Source of the DNA: Planctomycetota bacterium
GTDB lineage: Bacteria > Planctomycetota > PUPC01 > JACPCR01
NCBI GenBank assembly: GCA_030740295.1
Contig: JASLXP010000852.1
Coordinates: 1 to 14,885 of the forward strand
DNA: 14,885 nt
Direction: 5' to 3'
Position 1 is the stretch's first letter. The number at the start of each line of letters is the position of its first letter. A model generated the notes under the pieces. That model ran no database searches and was not told where the DNA came from. It worked only from the letters and a program-made list of their open reading frames with translations. A program made the translations under genes and the position numbers. Shown in pieces: positions 1 through 7,449 of this stretch.

Positions 1-2220
1 GATGATGGCGCTCATGAGCGAGGTGGCCTTGTAGGGGATCTCGGTGGCTTCGAGAATCTTGAATCCGGTCGGCAGGACCGCGTTGAGCCTGGTTCTGATC
101 GCGTCAGGCGAAACGATCTCACGCAGGACGATGTCCATGTAGTCTCCCTCGGTCGCAAAGCCCAGTGGCAGCGCGCAACTGAACGCCACCCGAGGGCCGG
201 GGCTGAAGCCTTGCGTGAACGCGACCGGAACCTGTGCGCGGCGCAGGGCACGGACGAACATGTTCATCATTTCAAGATGGGAAAGCAGACGGACATTTCC
301 ACGACGCGCGAAACGCATCCGAACGCGGCTAACGGGTTCGGGCTCTTCCGGCCGAATGAGCGGCTCGAATTCCTTGCCCTCTTCCTCCTTTGCGCCTTTG
401 CGACTGTTGCGAAGCATGGTCGTGCACAGCTTCTCCTCTTCGTCGATCACACCGCATGAGTTGCACTTGTGGTGGCGGCAATCACCGTCGGCCACCAGCA
501 TGCGCGAGCGCCAGTATTCTTCCTTCTGATAGCTTTTGGGGACGAGCACGTCGATGTGATCCCAGGGCAGCGGTTCGTTGAGCTTGCGGGCCTTGAGCTG
601 TTCATCCGGGTCGAGCTCCCAGACTCGAAACGCCTCCTGCCAGGCGTCCCACTTGATGTGTTCGTTCCAGCCGTCAAAACGGGCACCGAGTCTGAACGCT
701 TCATAGATGAGCTTGCCCGCCCGGCGATCCGAGCGTGAGATGACGCCTTCAATGTAGCTTTCACGGGGATCGTGGCGGCCGAACTTGACATCACGCTTGA
801 TGAGGCTGAGGAGCATCTCCTGCTTGCGTTCCGTTTCGTCGTAATCGATCTGGCGCTCCCACTGAAACGGTGTGTGTGGCTTGGGCACAAACGTTGAGAC
901 GCCAAGGTTCACCTTGCTCGTGCTTCGGATGCCCTTGCCAACATCGAGGACCCGATTAGCCAGGTCAGCGATAGCTTCGACATCTTCATCTTTTTCAGTG
1001 GGCAGGCCGATCATGAAATAGAGCTTGATGTGCTTCCAACCCCGGATGTAAGCCTCTTCGGCCATGCCGAGGAGTTCTTCGTCGGGAATCCATTTGTTGA
1101 TGACCTGGCGCATGCGGTCGGTCGCGGCTTCGGGCGCGAAGGTCAGGCCGCTCTTGCCCATGACTGAAACCATGTCCGCCAGCTCGACCGAAAACGAGTC
1201 GAGTCGCAGCGAAGGCAGCCCGATGGAAACCCCTTCGCCAATGCCTCGGGCGACACTCTGATGAACCAGGCTCTTTACCTGGCTGTAATCGCATGTGCTG
1301 AGGCTGGAGAGCGAGATCTCTTCGTACCCGGTCCTGTGGATGACCTCCTGCATGAGGTGGTCGAGGTTGGGAAGGGAGCGTTCACGCACGGGACGAGTGA
1401 CCATGCCGGCCTGGCAGAAGCGGCATCCCTGCGTGCAGCCGCGCAAGACCTCCAGGCTTACCCGGTCATGAATCTGCTGGGTGTACGGCACGATGTAGTC
1501 GGCCGGAAAAGCCTGTTCGTCCAGGCTGCTTACCGTGCGTTTGACGATCGTGCGACCGCCGTCAGGCATGACCAGTCTGCCGCTGTTAGCCACACGCATC
1601 GTGTAAAGCGCGGGCACGTAAACGCCTTTAAGCTCGGCGAGGCGGCAGAGCTTCCATTCACGGCCTTTGCTCTGTCCCTCACGCAACACCTCAGCAACTT
1701 CGACGATCACGTCTTCACCGTCGCCGACCACAAACGCATCGATGAAATCGGCGAGCGGCTCGGGATTGAACACGCTGGGCCCGCCGGCCAGGATAATCGG
1801 ATCGTCATCGGCACGGTCGTTACTGAAAATGGGAATGCCGCCCATCTGGAGCATGTTGAGAATGTTGGTGTAGGTGAGCTCCCACTGAAGCGTGAAGCCG
1901 ATTGCATCGAATTCGCTGAGCGGAGTGCGGCTCTCCATGCTGAAGAACGGCATGCCGCGCCGGCGGAGCTGTCCCTCCATGTCGACGTTCGGCGCAAAGG
2001 CCCGCTCGGCCCAGGTGCGGGGATCGCGATTGAGAATGTGATAGAGAATCTGCAGCCCCAGATTGCCGAGCCCGACATCGTAGCTGTCAGGAAACGCGAG
2101 ACAGATGCGCAGGTCGATGCCCCTGAGATCCTTATGCACCGTGTTGAGCTCTGTGCCGAGATAGCGGCTCGGCTTCTCAACGACCGGCAGGATCTCTGAC
2201 TCGAGCAGTGTGCTGTTCAT
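1..2220 (-). CDS. B12-binding radical SAM protein fused to DUF2344 (TIGR03960/TIGR03936 type), 3' end outside window
   Basis: Reverse-strand reading from ATG at 2220 stays open for 740 codons to the left edge, so the C-terminus is missing. Residues about 35-175 form the cobalamin-binding-like Rossmann region (DSYDVGLGNLGLQIL, then ILAGGPSVFNPEPLADF). The radical SAM motif CTQGCRFC (Cx3Cx2C, Cys262, 266, 269) follows. Near residues 585-605 is a second Cys cluster typical of this family (DCRHHKCNSCGV), and from about residue 632 a DUF2344 domain begins (RVRMRFARRGNVRLLSHLE). The family is conserved but its reaction is not settled; in many bacteria it lies beside rng, rplU and rpmA, and those might follow beyond the left edge (inference). 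An in-frame ATG two codons upstream (2226) is an equally possible start; neither has a strong Shine-Dalgarno. The gene starts about 20-27 bp after the PhnP-like gene, suggesting one transcript. Long plus-strand frames opposite it are shadows. Confidence 0.95.
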   Translation of the reverse strand, partial: MNSTLLESEILPVVEKPSRYLGTELNTVHKDLRGIDLRICLAFPDSYDVGLGNLGLQILYHILNRDPRTWAERAFAPNVDMEGQLRRRGMPFFSMESRTPLSEFDAIGFTLQWELTYTNILNMLQMGGIPIFSNDRADDDPIILAGGPSVFNPEPLADFIDAFVVGDGEDVIVEVAEVLREGQSKGREWKLCRLAELKGVYVPALYTMRVANSGRLVMPDGGRTIVKRTVSSLDEQAFPADYIVPYTQQIHDRVSLEVLRGCTQGCRFCQAGMVTRPVRERSLPNLDHLMQEVIHRTGYEEISLSSLSTCDYSQVKSLVHQSVARGIGEGVSIGLPSLRLDSFSVELADMVSVMGKSGLTFAPEAATDRMRQVINKWIPDEELLGMAEEAYIRGWKHIKLYFMIGLPTEKDEDVEAIADLANRVLDVGKGIRSTSKVNLGVSTFVPKPHTPFQWERQIDYDETERKQEMLLSLIKRDVKFGRHDPRESYIEGVISRSDRRAGKLIYEAFRLGARFDGWNEHIKWDAWQEAFRVWELDPDEQLKARKLNEPLPWDHIDVLVPKSYQKEEYWRSRMLVADGDCRHHKCNSCGVIDEEEKLCTTMLRNSRKGAKEEEGKEFEPLIRPEEPEPVSRVRMRFARRGNVRLLSHLEMMNMFVRALRRAQVPVAFTQGFSPGPRVAFSCALPLGFATEGDYMDIVLREIVSPDAIRTRLNAVLPTGFKILEATEIPYKATSLMSAII

Positions 2221-2246
2221 CTGCATGTATCGGACTGAATCTCTGG

Positions 2247-3035
2247 TCAACAGAAGGAAAGAGACAAATCTATCACTTGCCCATCGTAGGCCAGTTCGAT
2301 GCCGTCCGGCAGTTCCTGGTCAGTCGTTTCGTGATCGAGGTCGTGCGCGATGTGGGTGTACAGAGTTCGTGCCGGCTTCAAATCGCTGACCGCGGCGTTT
2401 GCTTCTTCGAGGTTGAAGTGTGTCGGATGGGCGCGATGTCGCAAAGCATCCACGATCAGGAGGTCCGCTCCGGCGATAATCTGTCTGGATGCATCCGGAA
2501 TCACTTTGCAGTCGGTTGCGTAGGCGAAGCGTTTGCCGCTCGGGCTTTCAAAGTGAAAGCCAAGAATTGGCAGCGAGCCATGCATGAGCTCAAAGGGCGT
2601 GATCCGCATACCGCAGGCATCGAACGGGCCGTCAATGACGGTTGGTTCGAGCTTGGGACTGCTCTGCTCGGTCTTGGTGTCGGAGAAGGCGTAATCGAAC
2701 ACAACATTCAGCCGCGCCAGGGTCTTCGCGTCTGAATAGATCGGGATCTTTCCGTTAATGCGATGGTTGTAGATGCGCAGGTCGTCGATGCCCAGGATGT
2801 GGTCTGCGTGGTGGTGGGTCATCAGGACAACATGAACTCTGTGCACTCCGAATTTCAAGGCCTGCGATCGTAGATCGGGAGATGTGTCCACAAGTATGTG
2901 CTGGTCTTCGTGAGACACGAGCACTGAGGGCCGATAGCGGTGGTTGCGCGGATCATCGGAGGCGCAGACCGCGCATTCGCAGCCGATCATAGGGACGCCG
3001 TAGGAAGTGCCTGAACCAAGGACGGTGATTTTCAC
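2247..3035 (-). CDS. PhnP-like metallo-beta-lactamase-fold hydrolase
   Basis: A 262-aa protein read from a GTG start at 3035, which gives the family-typical N-terminus MKITVLGSGTSYGVP. The metal-binding motif THHHADH (His74, His76, Asp78, His79) is followed by LGIDDLR, as in PhnP-type phosphodiesterases. His152, Asp175 (YATDCK) and His228 (YTHIAHD) are candidates for the remaining dinuclear-metal ligands. The GCECAVC element (Cys19, Cys21, Cys24) matches the structural zinc site known in PhnP. E. coli PhnP cleaves 5-phosphoribosyl 1,2-cyclic phosphate, but no other phosphonate (phn) genes are visible, so the substrate here is unknown; a cyclic phosphodiester is a reasonable guess. No signal peptide, so cytoplasmic. 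It lies just upstream of the radical SAM gene and downstream of a second, only distantly similar MBL gene. The upstream region carries no convincing Shine-Dalgarno. Confidence 0.92.
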   Translation of the reverse strand: MKITVLGSGTSYGVPMIGCECAVCASDDPRNHRYRPSVLVSHEDQHILVDTSPDLRSQALKFGVHRVHVVLMTHHHADHILGIDDLRIYNHRINGKIPIYSDAKTLARLNVVFDYAFSDTKTEQSSPKLEPTVIDGPFDACGMRITPFELMHGSLPILGFHFESPSGKRFAYATDCKVIPDASRQIIAGADLLIVDALRHRAHPTHFNLEEANAAVSDLKPARTLYTHIAHDLDHETTDQELPDGIELAYDGQVIDLSLSFC

Positions 3036-3116
3036 GGGAGCGTAGTGAGTAATGAGTAAGCAGAGCCGCCGTTTTGAGGTTCTCCATCTGATGGGAGCAT
3101 TTCCAGCAATCTCACT

Positions 3117-3180
3117 GATTCAGGATTCAAGATTCAAGAGATTCAGTCTCGCATCCGGATCTTGAATCCTGAATCTTGAA
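3117..3180. repeat. Heptamer repeats forming a 15-bp inverted repeat
   Basis: In the 184-bp gap between the two MBL genes, heptamers of the form GATTCAR occur at 3117-3123, 3124-3130, 3131-3137 and 3140-3146. Their complements occur at 3162-3175. The segment 3117-3131 (gattcaggattcaag) is the perfect reverse complement of 3161-3175, giving a 15-bp stem with a 29-nt loop. There is no T-tract after it on the minus strand, so it is not a classical intrinsic terminator, although it could stabilise or end the transcript of the upstream MBL gene. A second short heptamer run (gtagtga, gtaatga, gtaag) lies at 3042-3060 just upstream of the GTG start at 3035. The function is unknown. Confidence 0.7.
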
Positions 3181-3219
3181 ACTGTTTCGGCAGTCTATTT
3201 GACTTGGCGCAACACTGAC

Positions 3220-3990
3220 TCACAGCGTGACCGTCTCCCCATCTTCCGGCCAGATAGTATTCTCAAAAATCTCTCGCGCTGCATCAACAGCCGCCTCTTG
3301 CCCATCCTCGGCGCAGTGAATCAGAGCCAGGCGTTTCACCTTCGCCGCCTTTGCGATCTCTGCGGCATCGGGCGAACCCGCGTGCCCCCATGTTGTATCG
3401 CTGGGACGATTGGGGCCGTGCGATGCTTCATGAATCAACAGGTCTGAGTCCCTGGCAAGTTCAATGATCGGCGGGTGGTAGGCGGTGTCGCCTGTGAAGG
3501 CCACGGACTTTGAAGTCTCCTTGTCCGTAAAACGATAGACCAGGCCAGGAACGGGATGAATGCTCCTGATCGTATCAATCCGAAATTCAGCCGTTTCAAA
3601 CTCTGCGCCTGCAGCGAGCGGGTGGAGCTCCGGGTGGGCGAATCCGCCTTTGAGTTTTTCAATCTGTATAAACTGAGTAGTCAGATTTACGATTCTCTCG
3701 ATGTCTTCTTCGGGCCCAAGAATGTGGAGGGGCGGGACATGTTCCCGGTCTCTACTTCGCTGGTTTCGATAAAAGAGAACCTGCGGCAGGCTGATGTAAT
3801 GGTCCTGATGAAAGTGCGTGAAGAAGAGATACTCAATATCGAGAGGACTGATGCCGTGTGAGAGCATTCTGATGGCCGCATTCCAACCGGTATCGACGAG
3901 ATACTTCCGGTTAATAATGAAACTGGCTGTATCGTGTCCGGCACCGGGCGTGACCGAGGAGGTACCAAGAAATGTAATCGTTGTTGCCAT
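3220..3990 (-). CDS. RNase Z-like metallo-beta-lactamase-fold hydrolase
   Basis: A 256-aa protein from ATG at 3990; a TTG directly before it is in frame but less likely. The N-terminus TITFLGTSSVTPGAG and the motif FFTHFHQDH (His59, His61, Asp63, His64) place it in the metallo-beta-lactamase fold near RNase Z/ElaC and related hydrolases. Downstream, the segment around AFTGDTAY supplies an Asp ligand candidate, LLIHEASHG a second His-containing strand and LALIHCAED a C-terminal His. The RNase Z exosite arm is not obvious, so tRNA 3'-processing cannot be assumed. Other RNase Z-like proteins act on sulfate esters, cyclic nucleotides or small phosphodiesters. There is no signal peptide. It shares strand and fold with the PhnP-like gene 184 bp downstream but lacks that protein's Cys-rich zinc loop, so the two are not recent duplicates. 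An AGGG stretch just upstream of the ATG could be a weak ribosome-binding site. Confidence 0.9.
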   Translation of the reverse strand: MATTITFLGTSSVTPGAGHDTASFIINRKYLVDTGWNAAIRMLSHGISPLDIEYLFFTHFHQDHYISLPQVLFYRNQRSRDREHVPPLHILGPEEDIERIVNLTTQFIQIEKLKGGFAHPELHPLAAGAEFETAEFRIDTIRSIHPVPGLVYRFTDKETSKSVAFTGDTAYHPPIIELARDSDLLIHEASHGPNRPSDTTWGHAGSPDAAEIAKAAKVKRLALIHCAEDGQEAAVDAAREIFENTIWPEDGETVTL

Positions 3991-4159
3991 CAAGCCCTGC
4001 TCTCGAGGAATGTAAAAGGCCAGGAAGCAGCGATGATAGATTGGTCACAGACATAGGCCAGCGAAATGGAAACAGGCATATAGAATCCCCGTGCTACCGT
4101 CGAACAGAGTGGAGAGGCGAATGGGGACAGACGAATAAAGAAGGATTTGAGATTTCGCG
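3991..4159. other. Divergent intergenic region
   Basis: This 169-bp gap separates the minus-strand RNase Z-like gene from the divergent plus-strand exported-protein gene, so promoters for both should lie here. I see no convincing sigma70 -35/-10 pair on either strand. Isolated -10-like hexamers (such as tatcat on the minus strand and tataga near 4079) lack good -35 partners at normal spacing. Confidence 0.5.
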
Positions 4160-4945
4160 ATGTCAGTCAGGACACTTACATTTCTTCTAGCTATTTTGCC
4201 GCTGGCACTTTCTGCCAAGGATAAGCGGGGCAAGATCCCCCTTGATGAGCTATCTGACGGAGATGCCAAGCGTGTGCGTGCGGTGGTGAAATACCGTTCT
4301 TTCAAACGGACGCTCAAAAAGGTCGAGTTTAAGGGCACCGACGATCTTTACGCGTTCCTTCTTGAGCGGATGCCTTTCGCCGCGGACGCAGTGCGTGCCC
4401 TGGATATCGAGAACTATCGCGTCAGAGATAACGAAGATGGCTCATACACCGCGGACGACGGAGCGGGTGCGACCGGCAAATTTGAGATGGTCTATTCGGG
4501 CGAGGGCAAGAAGGTCTTCTTCGCGCTCGGCAAGTATGACGGCAAGCTGCTGAAGATTAGAGGACGCGCGGTTGCGGTGGTGGAATTTGAGGAAGTGGAG
4601 GGCCAGAAGATGCAGAACTGGGTGCAGCTTTATTTTAAGTTCGACAGCCTTGTTCTGAATTCGGTGGTCAAAGTAATTTCACTGTTCATCGGCCCGCTCA
4701 TCGACAAAAAGATCCAATATTTCCTGGACGCCACTCGAACTCTGTGCCGGCTGATGGTGGAGAATCCCAAGAAGGTCTATGCGCGCCTGAAGAAGGCGAA
4801 AGAGATGGACAAGAAAGCACTAAAGGAATTTCACCAGCAATTCGTGAGCAACGAAGAGAAACCAAAGGAGGGCGATGTTGGAAAGCCAGCGAGTACGCTG
4901 GTGAGGCCCGGCGCGGATGGACAGTTGGCGGTGGATGGCAGGTAA
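4160..4945 (+). CDS. Exported protein of unknown function, 261 aa
   Basis: I do not recognise a family. The N-terminus MSVRTLTFLLAILPLALSAK has a basic start, a hydrophobic core and an A-x-A-like end (LSA) consistent with Sec signal peptidase cleavage near residue 19-20. The mature part is Lys-rich. Residues about 100-145 read as alternating beta strands (GKFEMVYS, KVFFALGKYDGKLLKIRG, AVAVVEFEEV). Residues 150-200 contain a mildly hydrophobic stretch (VVKVISLFIGPLIDKKIQYF) that could be an amphipathic or membrane-associated helix. Residues 200-230 are a charged helix, and the last 30 residues look disordered. The start ATG at 4160 is preceded by a purine-rich gaaggatt that could serve as a somewhat distant ribosome-binding site. 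The gene is transcribed toward the palindromic element that starts 20 bp after its TAA stop. The evidence for coding is the intact frame, the signal peptide and plausible codon choice, not homology. Confidence 0.75.
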   Translation: MSVRTLTFLLAILPLALSAKDKRGKIPLDELSDGDAKRVRAVVKYRSFKRTLKKVEFKGTDDLYAFLLERMPFAADAVRALDIENYRVRDNEDGSYTADDGAGATGKFEMVYSGEGKKVFFALGKYDGKLLKIRGRAVAVVEFEEVEGQKMQNWVQLYFKFDSLVLNSVVKVISLFIGPLIDKKIQYFLDATRTLCRLMVENPKKVYARLKKAKEMDKKALKEFHQQFVSNEEKPKEGDVGKPASTLVRPGADGQLAVDGR

Positions 4946-4964
4946 CCTGGTGGCCCTGGCCCTG

Positions 4965-5253
4965 CACTGAGTAGGTCAAGACGGGGGGTCTTTGCGGATT
5001 TCAGGGGCAACGCCCCGGTCGTTCGCCTAGCCCAGCCCGGCGGGCTGGGAAGTAATGAAGGACTACCAAAGGGGCAACGCCCCGACCATTTGCAGCACTC
5101 TGGGCAAATGCCCGGCGTTGCCCCTGAATGGCAATCCTTCTCTAAACCCAGCCCGTTGGGCTGGGCTAGGCAAACGACCGGGGCTTCGCCTCTGAACAAG
5201 AGGACTCCCATTTCTTAGATCCGCAAAGACTCTCCCGTCTTGCCCCACTGAGT
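4965..5253. repeat. Large GC-rich palindromic element with flanking 8-bp direct repeat (MITE/REP-like)
   Basis: The left arm (about 4975-5093) and right arm (about 5104-5245) are near-complete inverted copies. The outer ends share caagacggg and gtctttgcggat (left) with atccgcaaagac and cccgtcttg (right). The arms continue inward through matching ccccggtcgtt, gcctagcccagccc and ggggcaacgcc blocks and meet at catttgc (5087-5093) opposite gcaaatg (5104-5110). The right arm carries about 22 extra bases near 5196-5219. Each arm contains smaller hairpins: cccagcccggcgggctggg at 5031-5049 and cccagcccgttgggctggg at 5147-5165, plus ggggcaacgcccc at 5004-5016 and 5071-5083. CACTGAGT is present at both edges (4965-4972 and 5246-5253), as a target-site duplication would be. 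No transposase is encoded. It sits between the convergent ends of two genes, so it may also act as a bidirectional transcription stop. Read as DNA this fills most of the otherwise gene-free stretch 4946-5298. Confidence 0.85.
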
Positions 5254-5298
5254 TCGAAGAATTTCGCGTCGAGGCAACCCGCTCTCTCTATGCAGGTC

Positions 5299-7059
5299 TC
5301 AATGCCTCGTAAAATAGTGATACCCAACCTTGGGTGACACTACATCTCCCGGTTTCAGATTGAATTTCCATTTCACGGTCGAGCTGTAGTTGACTGCCGG
5401 GTGCCCACGGTAGTTCTGCCAGTCCTGCGCGTTGTATGCGCCGAGGGTGATGTCCCCCTTATCCGAAACTTCTTCGGCTTTGCCGCCGACGCGGAAGGTG
5501 ACTTCGATATCGATTGGGATTGCCTTGTGATTGCAGAGGCCGATGGTGGCTTCTCGGCCGATCTTTGCGTAGTGGGAACCATTCCATTTGAGAGCGCTCA
5601 GTTGTCGCGAGACCTCTTCCTCATCAAACGTTCCTTTCGTGCTGACCGAGATGGTCAGCGGAACACGCACGACATCCGATGGCGACGTGTAAGTGAGCAT
5701 GTCCTGCGCGAGAGGCTGAATGCCCTGCATGACCATGGCCGCGCCGGTAGTCCAGGGCAGCTTCGTGCTGTTGGTCAGCTCTATCTGATGCCAGATCTCA
5801 TTTTTTGAAATGTTAAGTGGAGACTGGCTGTTGCGGGATACACCGTAATCGCGTTTCTTCACGTGCAGATTCCAGGTGTAGATATCGCGATATTCGACCT
5901 CGTCCTCAAAAATATGCACGGCTGTCCGTTCGCCTTTCTTCAGATCGATTTTGGCGAGGTGGTAAACGAACAGATCCTGCGCTCCGGTCGCGGTCAGCTC
6001 ATTCGGCAGTTGCATGGTGCCTTGAGCAGGTGAGCGCGCTGCGTCCCGGCGGAATTCGCTGCTGCGCATCATGTAGCCGTTGTTGGTGAAATCGTTGCGG
6101 ACCTGGGTCTGCATCAACTGCGGTGCCGCCTGTCGCAGGGCATGGTGCAGCGTGCGTTCGAGCACCAGCGGGCTCGGCGTCTCCTTGAAACGGAAATGCG
6201 GCACGCCGACCACGATATCGATGGGCACATCCTCTAGATCCTCCGCCTCGTTCAGAATCTCGGCCTGCAGGCTGATCTTTGCCTTTTTCACTTTTGCGTC
6301 TTCAGCAAGGTTGATTCGGTAAGCGGGAATCCAACGCAGGCCGGGTCGGAAATACATGATGGTGAGCTCATGTTCCTTATTGGCATCGGCCAGCCTGATG
6401 GTCAGCCGTTTCGAACGCTTCGTTTTCGTGACCTTTCGGGCGATGGTCGTTCTCATGTCTGGCACCGTCAGCGTGCGAATCTGGCTGACCGGCAGCAGGA
6501 CGTCCCCATCCGCAGTCGAAAGAATGAAGCTGTTGCCGCTGATCGCTGTAATGGTAGAGGTGGGCGGGTTGGCCGATGGAGCAAGGGCTGAAAAACCGAG
6601 GGAACTGCGCACAGTCGATGAAAGCGCGGAAGACGATTCCTGAGCGAGGGCCTTCTTAATCTTGCCCTTCAGTGTGGTATCGGAGTTGAGAGTCGCTGTG
6701 CACTCTTTGCCCTCATTCGCGCGCAAGATTTCGATGTGCTGTAAGCAGGGCACTTCTTTCTCTTCCTCCGTCTTAACGGTCTCCCAACCGGATTTCATAC
6801 TGATGAGTCTTCCCTCGCGGCTGATTGTCCAGAAAGAACCGAGTATCGCGGCATCCGGCACCTCTTCCGTAAACACCTCGCCTCGGTCGTTCGTTTTCCC
6901 TGTCGCCTTCTTGAGAACCAGCGCATAGCCGTCCTTGAATACGATCACCTTCTCCGTGCTGAGATTGAGTTCATCGGGTACGGATTCGGCCCCCAGGTGG
7001 GAAGCAGTCCCGATAGAGAGAGAAAGTGCGATAGCAAATGCAGATGGTCGATAGAACAT
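5299..7059 (-). CDS. Exported DUF4139-like protein, 586 aa
   Basis: The N-terminus MFYRPSAFAIALSLSIGTAS with a cleavage-like end near residue 24 indicates Sec export. A central region (about residues 232-300) carries the signature of DUF4139-type proteins: a Trp-x-Pro-x-Tyr core in FRPGLRWIPAYRINL, then an AEILNEAEDLEDVPI strand pair and a VGVPHFRF segment. The rest of the C-terminal half is beta-rich, with FVYHLAKIDLKKGERTAVHIF near 365-385 and a final strand pair around residues 540-580, again as in that family. Residues about 115-200 resemble a small strand-rich insertion (LSDTADGDVLLPVSQIRTLTV-like). Biochemical function is unknown; relatives include proteins annotated as mucoidy-inhibitor-like, which should not be read as a function here. 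The ATG at 7059 is preceded by GGAGG (7065-7069 on the minus strand) at 5 bp, a strong ribosome-binding site. It lies 390 bp downstream of the giant lyase-like gene on the same strand. Confidence 0.82.
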   Translation of the reverse strand: MFYRPSAFAIALSLSIGTASHLGAESVPDELNLSTEKVIVFKDGYALVLKKATGKTNDRGEVFTEEVPDAAILGSFWTISREGRLISMKSGWETVKTEEEKEVPCLQHIEILRANEGKECTATLNSDTTLKGKIKKALAQESSSALSSTVRSSLGFSALAPSANPPTSTITAISGNSFILSTADGDVLLPVSQIRTLTVPDMRTTIARKVTKTKRSKRLTIRLADANKEHELTIMYFRPGLRWIPAYRINLAEDAKVKKAKISLQAEILNEAEDLEDVPIDIVVGVPHFRFKETPSPLVLERTLHHALRQAAPQLMQTQVRNDFTNNGYMMRSSEFRRDAARSPAQGTMQLPNELTATGAQDLFVYHLAKIDLKKGERTAVHIFEDEVEYRDIYTWNLHVKKRDYGVSRNSQSPLNISKNEIWHQIELTNSTKLPWTTGAAMVMQGIQPLAQDMLTYTSPSDVVRVPLTISVSTKGTFDEEEVSRQLSALKWNGSHYAKIGREATIGLCNHKAIPIDIEVTFRVGGKAEEVSDKGDITLGAYNAQDWQNYRGHPAVNYSSTVKWKFNLKPGDVVSPKVGYHYFTRH

Positions 7060-7449
7060 TCTTTCCTCCAGTCGCTGATGGGAATTGACGGTAAAGACAG
7101 CGTGCGATTCTACGCACCCTCACCCGAGAGGGATGTAACGAGTGTGTAACTTGTTCTGCGCTTGCAGCAGTTCACTGATGCTGATCAGAACCTTGAAATC
7201 ACAAGAATTTCAGATCAAGATTCTTCTGATTACTGGGCACCCGCGTCCGTCTGCGCCGGCCTTAATATCTTCCACTGAGCACCGTTCCCTCCTGGTACCG
7301 TCGCCTCCTGATATGAGACGATGAACGCTCGCCGCCGGTTTGGGGTCGTGTTTCCTGACGATATGACCGGGTGGGATCATCACAGCTCTGAGACGGATCC
7401 TTAATTTCTCAGTTCAGGAAGCCTGTCACGGGCGACAAATGTCAGCCTG
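7060..7449. other. Intergenic region, 390 bp, probable promoter/3'-UTR zone
   Basis: This stretch lies between the stop of the 1554-aa protein and the start of the DUF4139-like protein, both on the minus strand. I find no supported gene; the 60-aa plus-strand frame at 7142-7324 has no recognisable feature. Visible structures are a 12-bp inverted repeat with one mismatch (7197-7208 with 7220-7231, 11-nt loop), a short stem in ccctcacccgagaggg (about 7116-7131), and a direct repeat gcctgtca (7421-7428 and 7445-7452) whose second copy overlaps the lyase stop codon. No U-tract follows the stems, and no convincing promoter hexamers were found. Confidence 0.5.

Noticed and set aside
215..738. Overlapping plus-strand small frames near the left edge
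   Set aside because: They lie opposite the C-terminal half of the radical SAM/DUF2344 gene and have Arg/Ser-rich shadow composition.
1261..2199. Plus-strand open frame of 312 codons
   Set aside because: Lies entirely opposite the radical SAM protein, whose motifs (CTQGCRFC and the DUF2344 segment) are unambiguous. The plus-strand product has no recognisable motif; it is a codon-bias shadow.
3117..3180. Heptamer cluster considered as a CRISPR-like array
   Set aside because: Units are 7 bp with no unique spacers and there are no cas genes; it is a simple heptamer repeat.
4831..5211. Minus-strand frame of 126 codons across the palindrome
   Set aside because: Most of it reads through inverted-repeat DNA and the end of the exported-protein gene; the Pro/Gly/Ser-rich product looks like translated repeat.
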